From positions 374,623,392 to 374,687,391 of the forward strand of contig NC_081415.1 of the NCBI RefSeq assembly GCF_030272615.1: a stretch of DNA of 64,000 nucleotides, written 5' to 3'. The position numbers were made by a program, and so were the translations under genes. The notes beneath the pieces are model-generated. The model did no database searches. It saw nothing but the letters and a program-made list of their open reading frames with translations, and was not told the DNA's origin. Of this stretch, positions 46,206-56,852 are shown one piece after another. Positions within the stretch are counted from its first letter, which is position 1. Every line of letters begins with the position of its first letter. This DNA comes from Cryptomeria japonica. Taxonomy: Eukaryota > Streptophyta > Pinopsida > Cupressales > Cupressaceae.

Positions 46206-47345
46206 TGTATACACATAAAAATGGCTATGAGCAATTAAATAAATATTTTATATATATTTAATAATTATTCTTCTATTAAATAGTTAATTTAAAAAGATTA
46301 ATTTATTTAATTCATTTCATGTCCTTCTATTAATTAATTTAATTGAAATATTTTATTAATTAATTCATTTATCCTTTTCTTCTAATCAATCAATTAAATA
46401 TCTAATATTTAATGGTTATTCTTCTATCCTTTAGTCTCAAATATTAAATAATTTCGTAATTATTTAATTTATTTTCCAACTCATCTTCTATCTCCACTTC
46501 ATCTTTCCTTTGCCAACTCATCCATCATGTGGCTAAATTAATTCAGTAAAATTAAAATAAATAAAACATTTATTAGCCACTTATCTCCAACTTCCAAAAT
46601 AAATGAAATAATGTGTGCGTACACATATTTTCTAACCTTCTTCTATAGTCTTTCCAACATCCCTATATCTTAGGAGGACTTGAGTCCACTTGTACTCTCA
46701 TTCCTACGTCTTCTCCAACTATCATGTATTTTGTCAAGTCTTCCCCTCAGTCAAGGTGAGATGAGTGACACTTGTCTTCTCCTTCCCCCTTTCTCTCAAC
46801 CTTCAGCTTCTTTCTCATAGCCATCCAATCTGCAATATTTGATCATGACAGTTGATCTCTACCACCTAATCTCATGTACTAAAAAATCTATAAAATGAGG
46901 TCTCCTAAGCCATTTTGAAACTAATAGACTAATAGAAAAATAGACTAATAGCTAATCATATAGTCATCTAGGAGTCTTCATCTTGCATCTGTGAGTTTGA
47001 GTTTGAAGCAAATAGTATTTTAGAGTTTTTGAGCATAAATCATTTTTATAGCATTTTAGATTAATATCATTTGTATTATCATAGTATCAATTAACTATCA
47101 GTCCATTCTTCATATGCCATCTTGGAAGCTATAAGTGCTTGTCTGAGAGAAAATCATCTACAACCAGGAACAGTGGAGTTAGGACATGATGAGACTTAAA
47201 TCATGAAGGTAATAATGTTTTCATTTTATATTCATTTAATGTAGTTTCATTGGTTGAGTTTGGATTTCCTATAGCATTTCCTTTGTATTTTGTGAAACTA
47301 ATATGTTGCAGGTAGTATTCTGAAGATGAAATTCAAGTCGACACA
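46206..47345 (+). repeat. 3' LTR of element C
   Basis: Starts TGTATACACATAAAAATGG and ends CAAGTCGACACA; direct repeat of 31,741-32,876. Confidence 0.93.
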
Positions 47346-47350
47346 ACATC
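47346..47350. repeat. Target-site duplication of element C, right copy (ACATC)
   Basis: Matches 31,736-31,740 exactly. Confidence 0.95.
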
Positions 47351-48289
47351 ATTTTTGGAGGTGGAGATAAGTTGTGCATGGAATTTTCTAAGAATATGAA
47401 GAAATAATTTGAAATGTCTATGATTTGGGAAATGAAATTTTTCTTAGGTTTGCAGATTACTCAGACTGATAAAGGTATTTTCATCGATCAAACTAAGTAT
47501 GCTAGGGAATTGTTGAAGAAATTTGGTATGGTAGATTCTAAACCAGAAAGTACTCCTATTATTATAAGTGATAAATTGACAAGGAAAGATGAATCTGCAC
47601 TGGTAAATCCTACAATATACAAGTCTATGATTGGAGGTCTACTATATTTGACTCAGACTAGGCCTGACATAATGAATGTATTTTGTATTGCATCTAGATT
47701 TCAGAGTGATCTTAGAGAAAATCATGAGAGTGCGTTTAAAAGAATTTTTAGATACTTGCAAGGTACATCTGAATATGGTTTATGGTACCCTAAGGATGAG
47801 GACTTTACTTTATGTGCATATATAGATGTAGATTGGGTAGGTGATGTTGATGACCAGAAAAGTACTTTCGGTGGAGCTTTCTTTCTTGGAAAGAAGTTGG
47901 TTTCATGGATCAACAAGAAACAATCATGTACTTCTTTATCTACTACTGAAGTTGAGTATGTTGTTGTTGCTACTAATTGTACACAAGTTCTATGGATGAA
48001 GCAAATGTTGAAGGATATTGAAGTGCATTGCATTGGACTGGTATGTATTCACTGTGATAACTCTGCTGCTATAGACATATCAAAGAATCTGGTATTTCAC
48101 TCCAAGACAAAGCACATATCTATCAAGTATAACTTTTTGAAGGAGAAGGTGGAAGAAAATGAAGTTAGACTGGTTTATGTGAATGCTAAAGAGCATATTA
48201 TAGATATTTTCACTAAACCTTTGCCTAAAGAATCATTTGAATACCTGAGAGACAGATTAGGGGTTTCTGCCCCTTCAATAGAGAACTGA
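47351..48289 (+). pseudogene. Copia reverse transcriptase end and RNase H (element D)
   Basis: Coding resumes right after the duplication with IFGGGDKLCMEFSKNMKK, a stop at 47,407, then WEMKFFLGLQITQTDKGIF and ELLKKFGMVDSKPESTPI, the standard Copia RT end. From 47,600 the connection and RNase H domain follow: MIGGLLYLTQTRPDIM, YIDVDWVGDVDDQKSTFGGA (RNase H catalytic Asp block), SLSTTEVEYVVVATNCTQ and CDNSAAIDISKN, ending EHIIDIFTKPLPKE. The second part is open to the natural end at 48,289 (LRDRLGVSAPSIEN). This is the best-preserved coding block of the window. Confidence 0.92.
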
Positions 48290-48641
48290 TTGATTCTTTT
48301 TGGTATCAGTCTGGTATGCATTATCAAATATATCATTCATTTTGGATTGATGTGGGGATGCTACTGCTCAGGGGGAGTAGTTAGCCTTTTGTTTCAGTGG
48401 TTTATGTTTTTGCCTTGATATTTATGTCATATTTCTGGCATTTATGTCAGAGGGAGAGAGATATATGTGAAAAATAGAGTTTTACAGAGATATCATTCAT
48501 AGGGGGAGTTTAATCTTTGTTTCAAAACTTTATTGCTATATCTTTGTGTGGGAGATTATTGGTTGTCTTCCATTGGGGGAGACTTGTTTGGTATTTCACG
48601 ACACTTGGATGTTTTTCACATCTAGTGTTGTCATCAATGCC
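48290..48641 (+). other. 3' untranslated part of element D
   Basis: Holds repeated purine runs (CAGGGGGAG at 48,370, AGGGGGAG at 48,500, TTGGGGGAG at 48,575), a common Copia feature before the polypurine tract. No coding frame is likely. Confidence 0.6.
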
Positions 48642-48653
48642 AAAGGGGGAGAT
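48642..48653 (+). promoter_or_regulatory. Polypurine tract of element D
   Basis: AAAGGGGGAGAT precedes the LTR start TGTTGGCC. Together with upstream CATCAATGCC it matches the equivalent site of element A with one mismatch. Confidence 0.88.
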
Positions 48654-49876
48654 TGTTGGCCATTTGGAGGAATTGATTATGTGTTAAATTGGTGTTTTGT
48701 CATTGATGTCAACACTAGTTGTTTTGGTTACTTTACCAGTATCCTTCTGGTCCCGGTAGGTTGTTTGGTTTCTGGTTGGATTGGATCATCATGATCCGGT
48801 ATGCTCTAGTATGTTTGGGTTATGGAATTGGCTTATTCATGCTACTCATGTTCATGTTCAATTAGTTGGTTTTTATCTAGTGATCGGATGCTATCATGTT
48901 TGCTAGTAAGCTTGGTTTGTTGTTCCGATGAGGGTTTCACTGATAGATCTTTGTTGAATATCTTTGATGATATTCATAAGTGGTGTTGGTGTGGCTTCTA
49001 GTGGAGATCTAGGATGTTGATGGTGATCATGTTCAAGACTTAGTTGATTGGGATCATTTCTTTAGCGTGTGTGGACCTATATTGGGTCTAGGTATTGTCT
49101 AGGTTATGGACCGGCTTAATGTAACGTGTGGATTGGACCTCTCGATGTATTTTTGGGATGTCTTATGGGTTGGATATTATTTGTTTGGTCTCAGGATGAC
49201 ATGTTTTGTAATTATGTAATTTTTTTATTTTTTGGTGATCGACCTTATTGTTTATGATAAAGGGTTTGTATATATATGATGTAAGATCTCATTGTAGAGC
49301 ATATCATGGGATGTAATGAGCGAATAATGTAATAATCATTCAGGTAGAGGATTTGGTTGATCATTGGTGATCGAGTTGGGTTTATGTAAAAGGATTTAGC
49401 CATCCAATATTGAGCTTAACCAAAACTCTATTCAGGCATAGGAGATGTTATCTTTGTAGTTCATTCCTTCTTCTGGATTGTAGTCTGGATTTCTATGTAG
49501 TCAGTGAGACTCCTTTTGTGATAAGCAATGCGCTCTGGGTTGTTGGCCTTCCTACAAGTGTAGGCTCCTCAATTGTAATTCACATACTTACAACAAAAGT
49601 ATTATCTAACTATGGGTAGGCTTCCCACCATGGTTTTTCCCTTACCAGGTTTTCCACGTATAAATCTTGGTGTCATGTGGATGGTATTTATTCTCTGATT
49701 ATTGTTTATGCTTAATTGGTTTATCTGCTACTCTAATAATTGGTTTATGCATTTTGGTATTGATCTTTTGGGTTCCAGTATTAAAGTTTTAATTGCTTAA
49801 GGTTCTGATAATCTGGTGACAATTGATTCACCCCCTCTCCTCTCAGTTGTCTTCTGGTTATTTGAACTATCTAACA
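48654..49876 (+). repeat. 3' LTR of element D (no 5' partner in the window)
   Basis: Starts TGTTGGCCATTTGG after the polypurine tract and ends ACTATCTAACA at the left edge of B-derived sequence. It contains a TATATATA box at 49,269-49,276, the shared LTR block at 49,626-49,660 and the GATTCACCCCC-type U5 end near 49,825. No second copy exists in the window. Confidence 0.88.
49269..49276 (+). promoter_or_regulatory. TATA-like box in the LTR of D
   Basis: TATATATA is followed by GATGTAAGATCTC; a position-based call without an aligned second LTR. Confidence 0.4.
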
Positions 49877-49921
49877 TAACTACCATATATTTGCCTATCA
49901 AATGGTGAAATAAGGTAAAGA
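49877..49921 (+). repeat. 45-bp direct repeat bracketing element D, right copy
   Basis: Matches 28,967-29,011 with two differences. It continues into the rest of B ORF2. Confidence 0.85.
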
Positions 49922-52660
49922 TATTGATTTGTGTGATCTCTTAAGACAACAAGTGATGGAGAATTTGTATGAGACTAAGGTGATAAGGCCCATTTCGATA
50001 TGGATCATCCATTATTTGCGTAATGCTTTATTTCATGAGATAATTTATAGGGGTTAAGAACATTGTATGGATAAATGATATATCAATTGGTTCTCAAATT
50101 AGGAAACATATTCATAGCTTTCCAGATGGAAAGGCTAACGATGCAGCCTATTGGGTCTTTTTCAAGATTTTTCAAGATGAAATGAATATGAGATTCAAGA
50201 TACATAGAGAGGTAGTAGAAGCTTATAAATAAGTGATCATATTCATGGTTGATAAGGACAACTATTACATGGAATTTTTTAAGCCTAGGAGTTCATGGAT
50301 TCCTAAGTTATCATATGAGGTCTCTATTCAGGTTGAATATGCAAACATGCTAATCAATAAACCCATAGACCTCGATGTAGAAATATTTGGCACTTATGAA
50401 GGGATAAAAAGTACCTTAAGGAAAAAGAGGTGGATGAAATGTTAAATGAGAAGATGAAAGGTGATTTGAAGAAGAATCTTGGCATACCAGAACTACTATT
50501 GAAGCATCTAGGGCTATTGCAGATACCCCACAATCACCCCCAAGCACCTAGGAGAATGGGAAGGTCTTCTCCTACAACCACAACTCCCACAACTCCTCAA
50601 ACTCCAAAAATAAAAGAGAGGTATACTATAATCATTTTAGAAAAACCTGAGGATCCTATAGAGAAGAAGAAAGCAAGGAAGAAGCAACATCCAAATGGGA
50701 GAAGGTAAAAGTGATCAATGTTGATGAAGAAGAAGAAGAAAAAGAGAAAGAAAAAGATTAAGAACAAGAAGAAAGAGGCCTTGAGTTAAAAAGAAGAAAA
50801 AAGAAAAACCAAAAACTTATAAATTAGAAGAAAGATAATGGCACAGGGAAAATTGAAGAAATAACCAAAGATGTCAAAGAAGACTCCTCCAGACTCTCTT
50901 GAACAACATCCCTTCAATATTGAAATAATTCTCAATAAAATTGAATGCCATGAAGCTTTGGAAGAAACTATTAAACTTCATCCAAATGAACCATTGTATA
51001 GCTAAGAGATTATTGAGAAAGCTATTATTAGGTATATGATGAAAAGCAAATTAACATTGACCAACATTCTTGATCAACTTCCAAAAACACTTGCAAATAC
51101 ACTAAATGAAAAGAGAGATGATGTTGTCAAGTTAGAAGCCAAAATAAGAGAATAATCTATTAAACAAATTAGTTCTACATAAATATAATTACAAGAGCTG
51201 AGAACAAAGAGGGTGAATACCCTAATAAACATGAGTAAAAAAGATAAACTAGAATCTAGAAGGGGATAAAATATTAAAGGAGATGAAGGGGAAGAAATCA
51301 TTGAAGAAAAAGTTTCTCATGATGTTAGTGACTTAGAAAAAAATTCCAATATACAAGATATTGACACATCTAATTTTGATCCTCCATTGACAAAGACTGG
51401 TGAGAAAATTGATAGTGTTGAATAGACCAAGGAGACTCATCCTCCAAATAAATTTGATATTGATTCTCTTGCTATTCAGAAAAGAAATGAGAAGTGTGTC
51501 TCTCCTCTTAATAATACTAAGTAGAGTATAGAGCACTGGAGTTGAAGTAAATCACGGTGTTGAAGGGATCATGGATGTTAAAGGAGAAGAAGAAAAGGAG
51601 AAGGCTGATGTAGTAGAAGGTGGTGAAAAGGAAAAAGGAGAAAGAAATCCTAATAAAGTTACTACACAGAATATAGAGACAAATAAAAAGCAAGAAGCTT
51701 CTTCTAGTGGCACACACGTTGGAAAGGGATCTTTTAAATCCTTTAAAGACCTATTAGGTATTCAAATATAGTTCAAACATATGGTAACCCCACAATTATT
51801 GTAGATACCAACACATAAGGGGAAAATTGATTTGTCAAACATATCCCTTCTTTAAAGTTTTAGTTAAGTGGCATACTACATGCATTGACTAGGAAGGAGT
51901 TTTTGTATGAACATGTAAAGAAAGCTAGTCTCATTGATGATGTAGTTAAGATTATTCTTGAAGGCCTACCAGAGGTTGATATGATGCATCCATAGCTTCA
52001 AGACAACAATTAAAGTTATCAATAGATTCATTTAAGATCATTCATGTCATATAGAGAAGAAAATAGAAGAGGAAGCCCTAAGGATATTTAATGATAAAAG
52101 GGTGGTTGAGGTCTTTGAATGATGTGCTAATGCAAACATTACATTGCAGAAGAACCTAAAGTTCACTTTAAAGATGGTATTGATGATTTTGTTGTAGTAT
52201 ATCATTTTTATCTAAAATAGCTAGACCATACAAAAGACATAAAAGGACAGATCAACTAAATTGAGAAAAAAAAATATTCATTTTGTCAATGCCTATGAGT
52301 TAGGAAAGGATAAAGATGGCTACATCGGAGCCCAAACAAATAAACTTCATGAATCATTATTTTTGCTACAAGAGTAGAGAGATAAAATAAAAAAGTGTTG
52401 TTTATTAAGAGATGTAGGGGAGCCTAGGATAGCTTCCTTGGTCAGCATTTTGGGAGAGGCAAAGCAAGTAAAATAGAAGATGAAAGTCCTGGACAACATT
52501 GATGTTACTGAGGACTTACACATGTAGTTTGAATGTCAAAGTCGGATATTTTACTTTGTATAAGCTACAAGGGATGCCACTTTGGTCAAGCTTAAGATAA
52601 AATATAAAAGCATCCTATCTTCCAACAAGGCATAGTTAAGGTATGACTTGGTTATATAGT
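49922..52660 (+). pseudogene. ORF2 of element B, 3' part
   Basis: The frame resumes near 49,915 with GKDIDLCDLLRQQVMENLYE, matching DVECDLCTYMQK and LMENLKSIK of A. Next, FFKIFQDEMNMRFKIHREVV and DKDNYYMEFFKPRSSWIP at 50,160-50,310 match the KYFDEFRLKMN and KVDHCIMEVVEPRED part of A. A proline- and lysine-rich stretch (50,520-50,700) and K/E-rich segments (about 50,725-50,830 and 51,570-51,650) follow, as in A. Stops and shifts are frequent. The match along nearly the whole length supports one ancestral protein for A and B. The function is unknown. Confidence 0.6.
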
Positions 52661-52918
52661 TTTTGCAATGTTAGAGGGATAGTTGAATATTTTTGCATAC
52701 AATGTCAATTTTTTTAGGGAGATCCATCTAAAAAGGAGAATTTTGAGTTGATGCATCTTGTTAGGATGAGTATGCATAGTATTCTCTTTGCAGCAGATAT
52801 TTTTGCCCTTTGTCCTTGATGTCAAAGGGGGAGACAATATATAGTTTGTACATATGGCAAAGAGACAAGTGAAAGGGGAAATTTTGTAAATATAGACATG
52901 GTGTTACCATCAATGACA
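52661..52918 (+). other. 3' untranslated part of element B
   Basis: Contains CAAAGGGGGAGACAAT at about 52,827 and GAAAGGGGAAATTTTG at about 52,872, purine runs like those before the 3' LTRs of A and D. No gene is seen. Confidence 0.5.
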
Positions 52919-52927
52919 AGGGGATAT
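52919..52927 (+). promoter_or_regulatory. Polypurine tract of element B
   Basis: AGGGGATAT, preceded by CATCAATGACA, lies at the 3' LTR edge and resembles the D and A tracts. Confidence 0.65.
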
Positions 52928-54606
52928 TATAGGCAATATGCGTTGTCATTGATGTCAACTTGACATCCAATAATGTGTATAGTCACTAAGGAGTTAACTA
53001 GAGCATGTGTGGAGTTTATTGATGTGTTTTATGATGCATGTATGTGATGAAGATATTGGAGAGTGGTTGTGCCAATGATCAGAGAAGTGGAACACAATCC
53101 AAAGAATTACTTAATGATATTATACTAGTTCGAAGTAAATGACATAGAGCAAATGGTATGTATTAGCTTGTCTATATGTTGTTGTTGTTGTCTTGGTTGT
53201 TTTCCATATGCTCTAGGTGATAATACTATAATGTTTGTGCTCAATAATTTGATTGGTTTCCTGATTGAAGTCATCCAAGTACAAAACTAACTGGTTCCCT
53301 ATGTATGCATATTGGTATCTTGCTCTGTATTCTTTCGACTTGCATAATTTTGGTGTACAATTCTAGGGTCATGCTCTAGAGTGTTTTAGGCACCATTTTG
53401 TCAATTTTCATATTGTAACTATTTGTACAAAAAAATTGTGTTGGATCTCTGGTTCTCAATCTATCAATGTAAGATGTTTTAGTAGTGTCATTAGAATGCT
53501 ATATAACATTCTACTGCAATGATTGATATGACCTTGTGGTTTTGGTATGATGTTTACAATACTATATTTGACCAATGACAAGTGTTTTAAGGTTGTTAGG
53601 TGCTTTAGTGTATGGTATTCTTCATAATGATTTCATGTAGATAGTTCAATTTGCACAGTGTTTACTATTTCAGTGATGATGTTCCTCTGCACTAACATAT
53701 AATGATTGATCTCTTCAAGAGATGTTGTAGGAAGGTTGTATATGGTCTCTAATGCTTTTGTTTTTGGTACACATGTTGTTTTGTGTTTCTCCCTAATGGT
53801 AAAGAGGTTAATAGTAAGCAATCTTGATAGTAGTGTTGATAATTGGTCAAAATGATGTGTTCACTTGTGGTTGATCCAAACCTATTTCATTGGTGTTAAA
53901 AGATGTGTTATGATATATTTATGGTTTTTTATGTGCTTGGTTGATCTACAACCTAATTGTGTGGTTATTCTACATGCTTGGATTTGACCTATTCTAGGTC
54001 GCATGTTACCTTTGATAGGTCCTATTTGAGCTTACCTAAGTGATACTTTGGATGGTCCAAAGAATATATAAGAAACAAAAATTTAGTGGTGAAGTGTGAG
54101 TAGATGTGATGTATTGTGATGTGTAAAATATATCAATGATATCTCAGATGATTATCAAGTGCATTGAATTTGTATGACAAAATAGTTTAGGTTACAAAGA
54201 GGACTGCACTACAAACATTTGTTAGATTCTTCTTCTTCACCAATTTGTATTTTGCATAGTATTGTAATTTCATTGTACCTTGTTTCTCCATATTGCAAGC
54301 ATTGTATCTTTCCCTAAGGCATTGTACCTTAGCCTGCAAGTCCTTTGAGGGAGCAGTGAGCTTCTTTGGTAGTGAGCCTAAAACAAACTTTTTAAAAACA
54401 TGTTTCATATATTGTGAGTTAATCATCACCATGGTTTTCCTCTCCTTGGGTTTTCCACATAAAAAAACCTAGTGTTCTTGTGTTGTGGATGTTATGCTTC
54501 ATTTCTATTTTTGCTAATTTGAATTGATAGTTGTTAAAGTTAATGAATGGATAAAATTTTATATATCACGATTCACCTCCCTCTCAGCATCTAAGTGTGT
54601 TCAACA
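52928..54606 (+). repeat. 3' LTR of element B
   Basis: Aligns with 24,925-26,609. Its first bases have decayed from TGTTGG to TATAGG. It ends GTGTTCAACA. The TATA-like box is at 54,064-54,071 and the shared LTR block at 54,427-54,460. Confidence 0.87.
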
Positions 54607-54611
54607 TGATG
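54607..54611. repeat. Target-site duplication of element B, right copy (TGATG)
   Basis: Matches 24,920-24,924. Confidence 0.8.
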
Positions 54612-55613
54612 TGATTGTAGGAGAGTGGATTTATTGATTACAAGACCAGGGGTGACTAACAATTTAGTGAGGAATAAATTAGAATTAAATAATTTAAAAA
54701 ATTAATCATGTTCATGAAAGAAGGAAATAAAATAAATTATTGATTTTATTTATTTTTAGGAGAAATTTATTTAGAAAAGTGAATAATAAATAAATTAAAG
54801 GATTCATTTAATTATAGAATACATATTTAGCTAGTAAAATAATTAAAATAATTTTGTAATTATGGCAGACTAGAAGAAAAAAATTAATTAAATAATTAAA
54901 ATTATGTAATTAATGAGAAGAGAGGTAAATGAATTAAATAATTAAATAATAAAGTTTGTTTAATTATTGTGCAAGGAGAAACTAACTAAATAATAAAAAT
55001 CATTTAATTAATGTTGAAATAACTTGGGATAATTAAATAATTAAAAATTATTCAATTATAATGAAAGAGGGACATTTGAATTAGAAGAATAAAGTTAGCT
55101 AGGTTGGGGACCTAAATAGATTGGTGAGAGCTTCCAATGGTAAAGTACAAAGTCATGAGGTCTAGTCTCCCCCATCCCACGTGGTACTAGAGGATGTGTT
55201 GTGCATGTCACTAGTCACATTAAAAAGTTTACTAGGTGCACTGCAATTTAAGGGGGGGTGCTATACCCAGTTCTTGTAGTTTTAGAAAAAGAAGAATAAT
55301 AATAATGTTAGCTTAATTAAATGATAATTATTTAATTAATTTAGAGGAATAAATAGTGAAAATGTCACGAGCACAAAATGGATGATTTTCAATATGTACA
55401 AATATCATAGCAAACATGCAAATCTCTTCCCAAAATGGCATGAAGTTTTGGGAGTCATGGGTATATGATCTCAAACAATGCATCTTAGAGGGAAATTGAC
55501 ACTACCATTATGCTAAGAGGGGTCAAGAAATGAACATTCATATATAATACTTATATTTAAAAGATAGAAAATATTTTAGTATTTTTTAGGACCATCCATG
55601 TAGGATGTACAAA
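54612..55613. other. AT-rich spacer between elements B and E
   Basis: Dominated by TTAATTAAATAATT-type words at 54,660-55,060 and 55,300-55,345. No coding frame is seen. CAGGGGTGACTA at 54,647-54,658 occurs in inverse orientation in the insertion inside the 3' LTR of E (63,094-63,105), so this may be a decayed LTR of the same family on the minus strand. A G-run lies at 55,250. Confidence 0.4.
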
Positions 55614-55618
55614 ATTTG
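55614..55618. repeat. Target-site duplication of element E, left copy (ATTTG)
   Basis: ATTTG abuts TGTAGCATCC and matches 63,699-63,703. Confidence 0.88.
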
Positions 55619-56835
55619 TGTAGCATCCTAAATTGCATCCCTATGAAATTTCTAGCTTATCTAGGCCCTATTTTAGTGTTCTTGGCCTTCCATGCCTGGC
55701 ATGCTTGATCTGGTCCTATTTAACATCTCATTTTGGCTTCTCCTTCATATTTTGAACCTCAGGTCCCAATTTGGGGCCACATTGGAGGGAGCAATGTGCC
55801 TAGGGAAACCCACTCTCAAGAGCAGACCAATCAGGACACTCTACTCCCTAATGTTTGGGCACAAACGTAAACCGCTTAATAGTCAGCTTGGTTAGGTGGG
55901 AATTATTTGCCCGTGTCAACTTGCTCTAATTTTTGTACCTCAAAATGCTTTGTAGAGGTATATAAGCAAGGTATCCTCTGTCATTTTGGGTAGAGAGAGA
56001 CAAAGAGAGTGGAAAGAAATGATGATATTATAATACCTTAATTCCTCATGAGAAAGAGATCAAGCATCAAGGTATTGAATATTAGGATTAATTTGCAGAT
56101 CTATACATTTGTGATGGTATCCATGATCATCTCTTCATAAATTCAACTACATTCAAGTCAACATCAAACATCTTCATGAGCATTTTGGCATCAAGAAGGT
56201 CTATGAAGGTATACACATTCCATTTTCCATTCTATCATCTACTACCTAACAACACACTTTCAATTCAAGTTCAATTCAATTCAATTTCAAGCTTAATTCC
56301 TAAAATTTAGGTTTGACTTAGGCAAATCCCTTTCTACCCAACATTTTTCCTCTTTTCTATGTGTAGGAACAAGTAACAAGCACACAAAAATAGGTACAAA
56401 GAAAGTAGGAGGAGATCTATAGTCTATAATTTGATGGAGTTAAAACTATTAGGGGTGAGTCGAGCAAGGCACTTCAATCTTAGGAGTAGGTCAAGTTGGG
56501 CGCCTTTCTCCCTCTAGTTTTTCCTAAAATTCAGACTCTAGGTTAGTTATAGTTTGCTCTGCTAGATCTTCTTTCAGTGATCTACTAGTCCATTGTTTTC
56601 CTATACATGTTGAAAATGATCATTTCAACCTATTTGATCCTAGTTCATGCATTCTTCATTTACAATTTACATAATCATATCCTCTACACGGCAAAGCACC
56701 ATTGCATCTAGTTTGTGCCTAAATCATCTCTTTCCTAGTGGATCATTCTCCTTCCAATGTAATTTGGTAATTATGAAATAGATTCCTTGTTTGCATGCAT
56801 AGACTTGTGAATCCTATTCCCTTACCTACCTTAAA
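55619..56835 (+). repeat. 5' LTR of element E
   Basis: Starts TGTAGCATCCTAAATTGC and ends CTTACCTACCTTAAA (CA end seen only in the 3' copy). TATATAAG at 55,959-55,966 is conserved at 61,891-61,898 and is the probable core promoter. Confidence 0.9.
55959..55966 (+). promoter_or_regulatory. TATA box in the 5' LTR of E
   Basis: TATATAAG followed by CAAGGTATCCTC is identical in the 3' LTR. Confidence 0.65.
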
Positions 56836-56838
56836 TTT

Positions 56839-56852
56839 TGGTGAACCCAACA
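56839..56852 (+). promoter_or_regulatory. Probable primer binding site of element E
   Basis: TGGTGAACCCAACA lies three bases after the LTR end inferred from the 5' and 3' alignment. The spacing fits a primer site, but I do not assign a tRNA. Confidence 0.5.

Larger units (their letters stand above)
31741..47345 (+). mobile_element. Element C: Tat-like Gypsy retrotransposon with an antisense gene
   Basis: Bounded by LTRs 31,741-32,876 and 46,206-47,345, both TG...CA, with ACATC on both sides. The order is 5' LTR, primer site, a 2.4 kb leader with repeat arrays, gag, protease, G-patch segment, linker, RT and RNase H, a short pol tail, a non-coding stretch, an antisense reading region with a plant mobile domain, a mirrored repeat array, polypurine tract and 3' LTR. 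The integrase is missing. The LTRs differ at only a few percent in the first 120 bp that I compared, so this is the youngest layer of the nest. Confidence 0.92.
29012..49876 (+). mobile_element. Element D: 5'-truncated Copia retrotransposon
   Basis: From 29,012 the DNA reads as the C-terminal half of a Copia gag, then protease, integrase, RT and RNase H in Copia order, a polypurine tract and a 3' LTR (48,654-49,876). The 5' LTR, primer site and front of gag are absent. About 5.3 kb belongs to D itself; the rest is element C, inserted in the RT. It is the only element here with a near-complete Copia pol. Confidence 0.88.
24925..54606 (+). mobile_element. Element B: old gag-plus-ORF2 LTR retrotransposon, host of the nested insertions
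   Basis: The boundaries are two diverged LTRs (24,925-26,609 and 52,928-54,606) with matching TGATG flanks. Without its insertions it would be about 8.8 kb. The order is 5' LTR, degenerate primer site, gag with zinc knuckles, ORF2, polypurine tract and 3' LTR, the same plan as element A and with no pol of its own. ORF2 is split by element D. The LTRs differ at roughly a quarter of positions over the first 100 bp that I aligned by eye, making B the oldest element of the nest. Confidence 0.88.

Noticed and set aside
47722-48033. 103-codon minus-strand frame
   Set aside because: It is the complement of the well-preserved Copia RNase H coding sequence.
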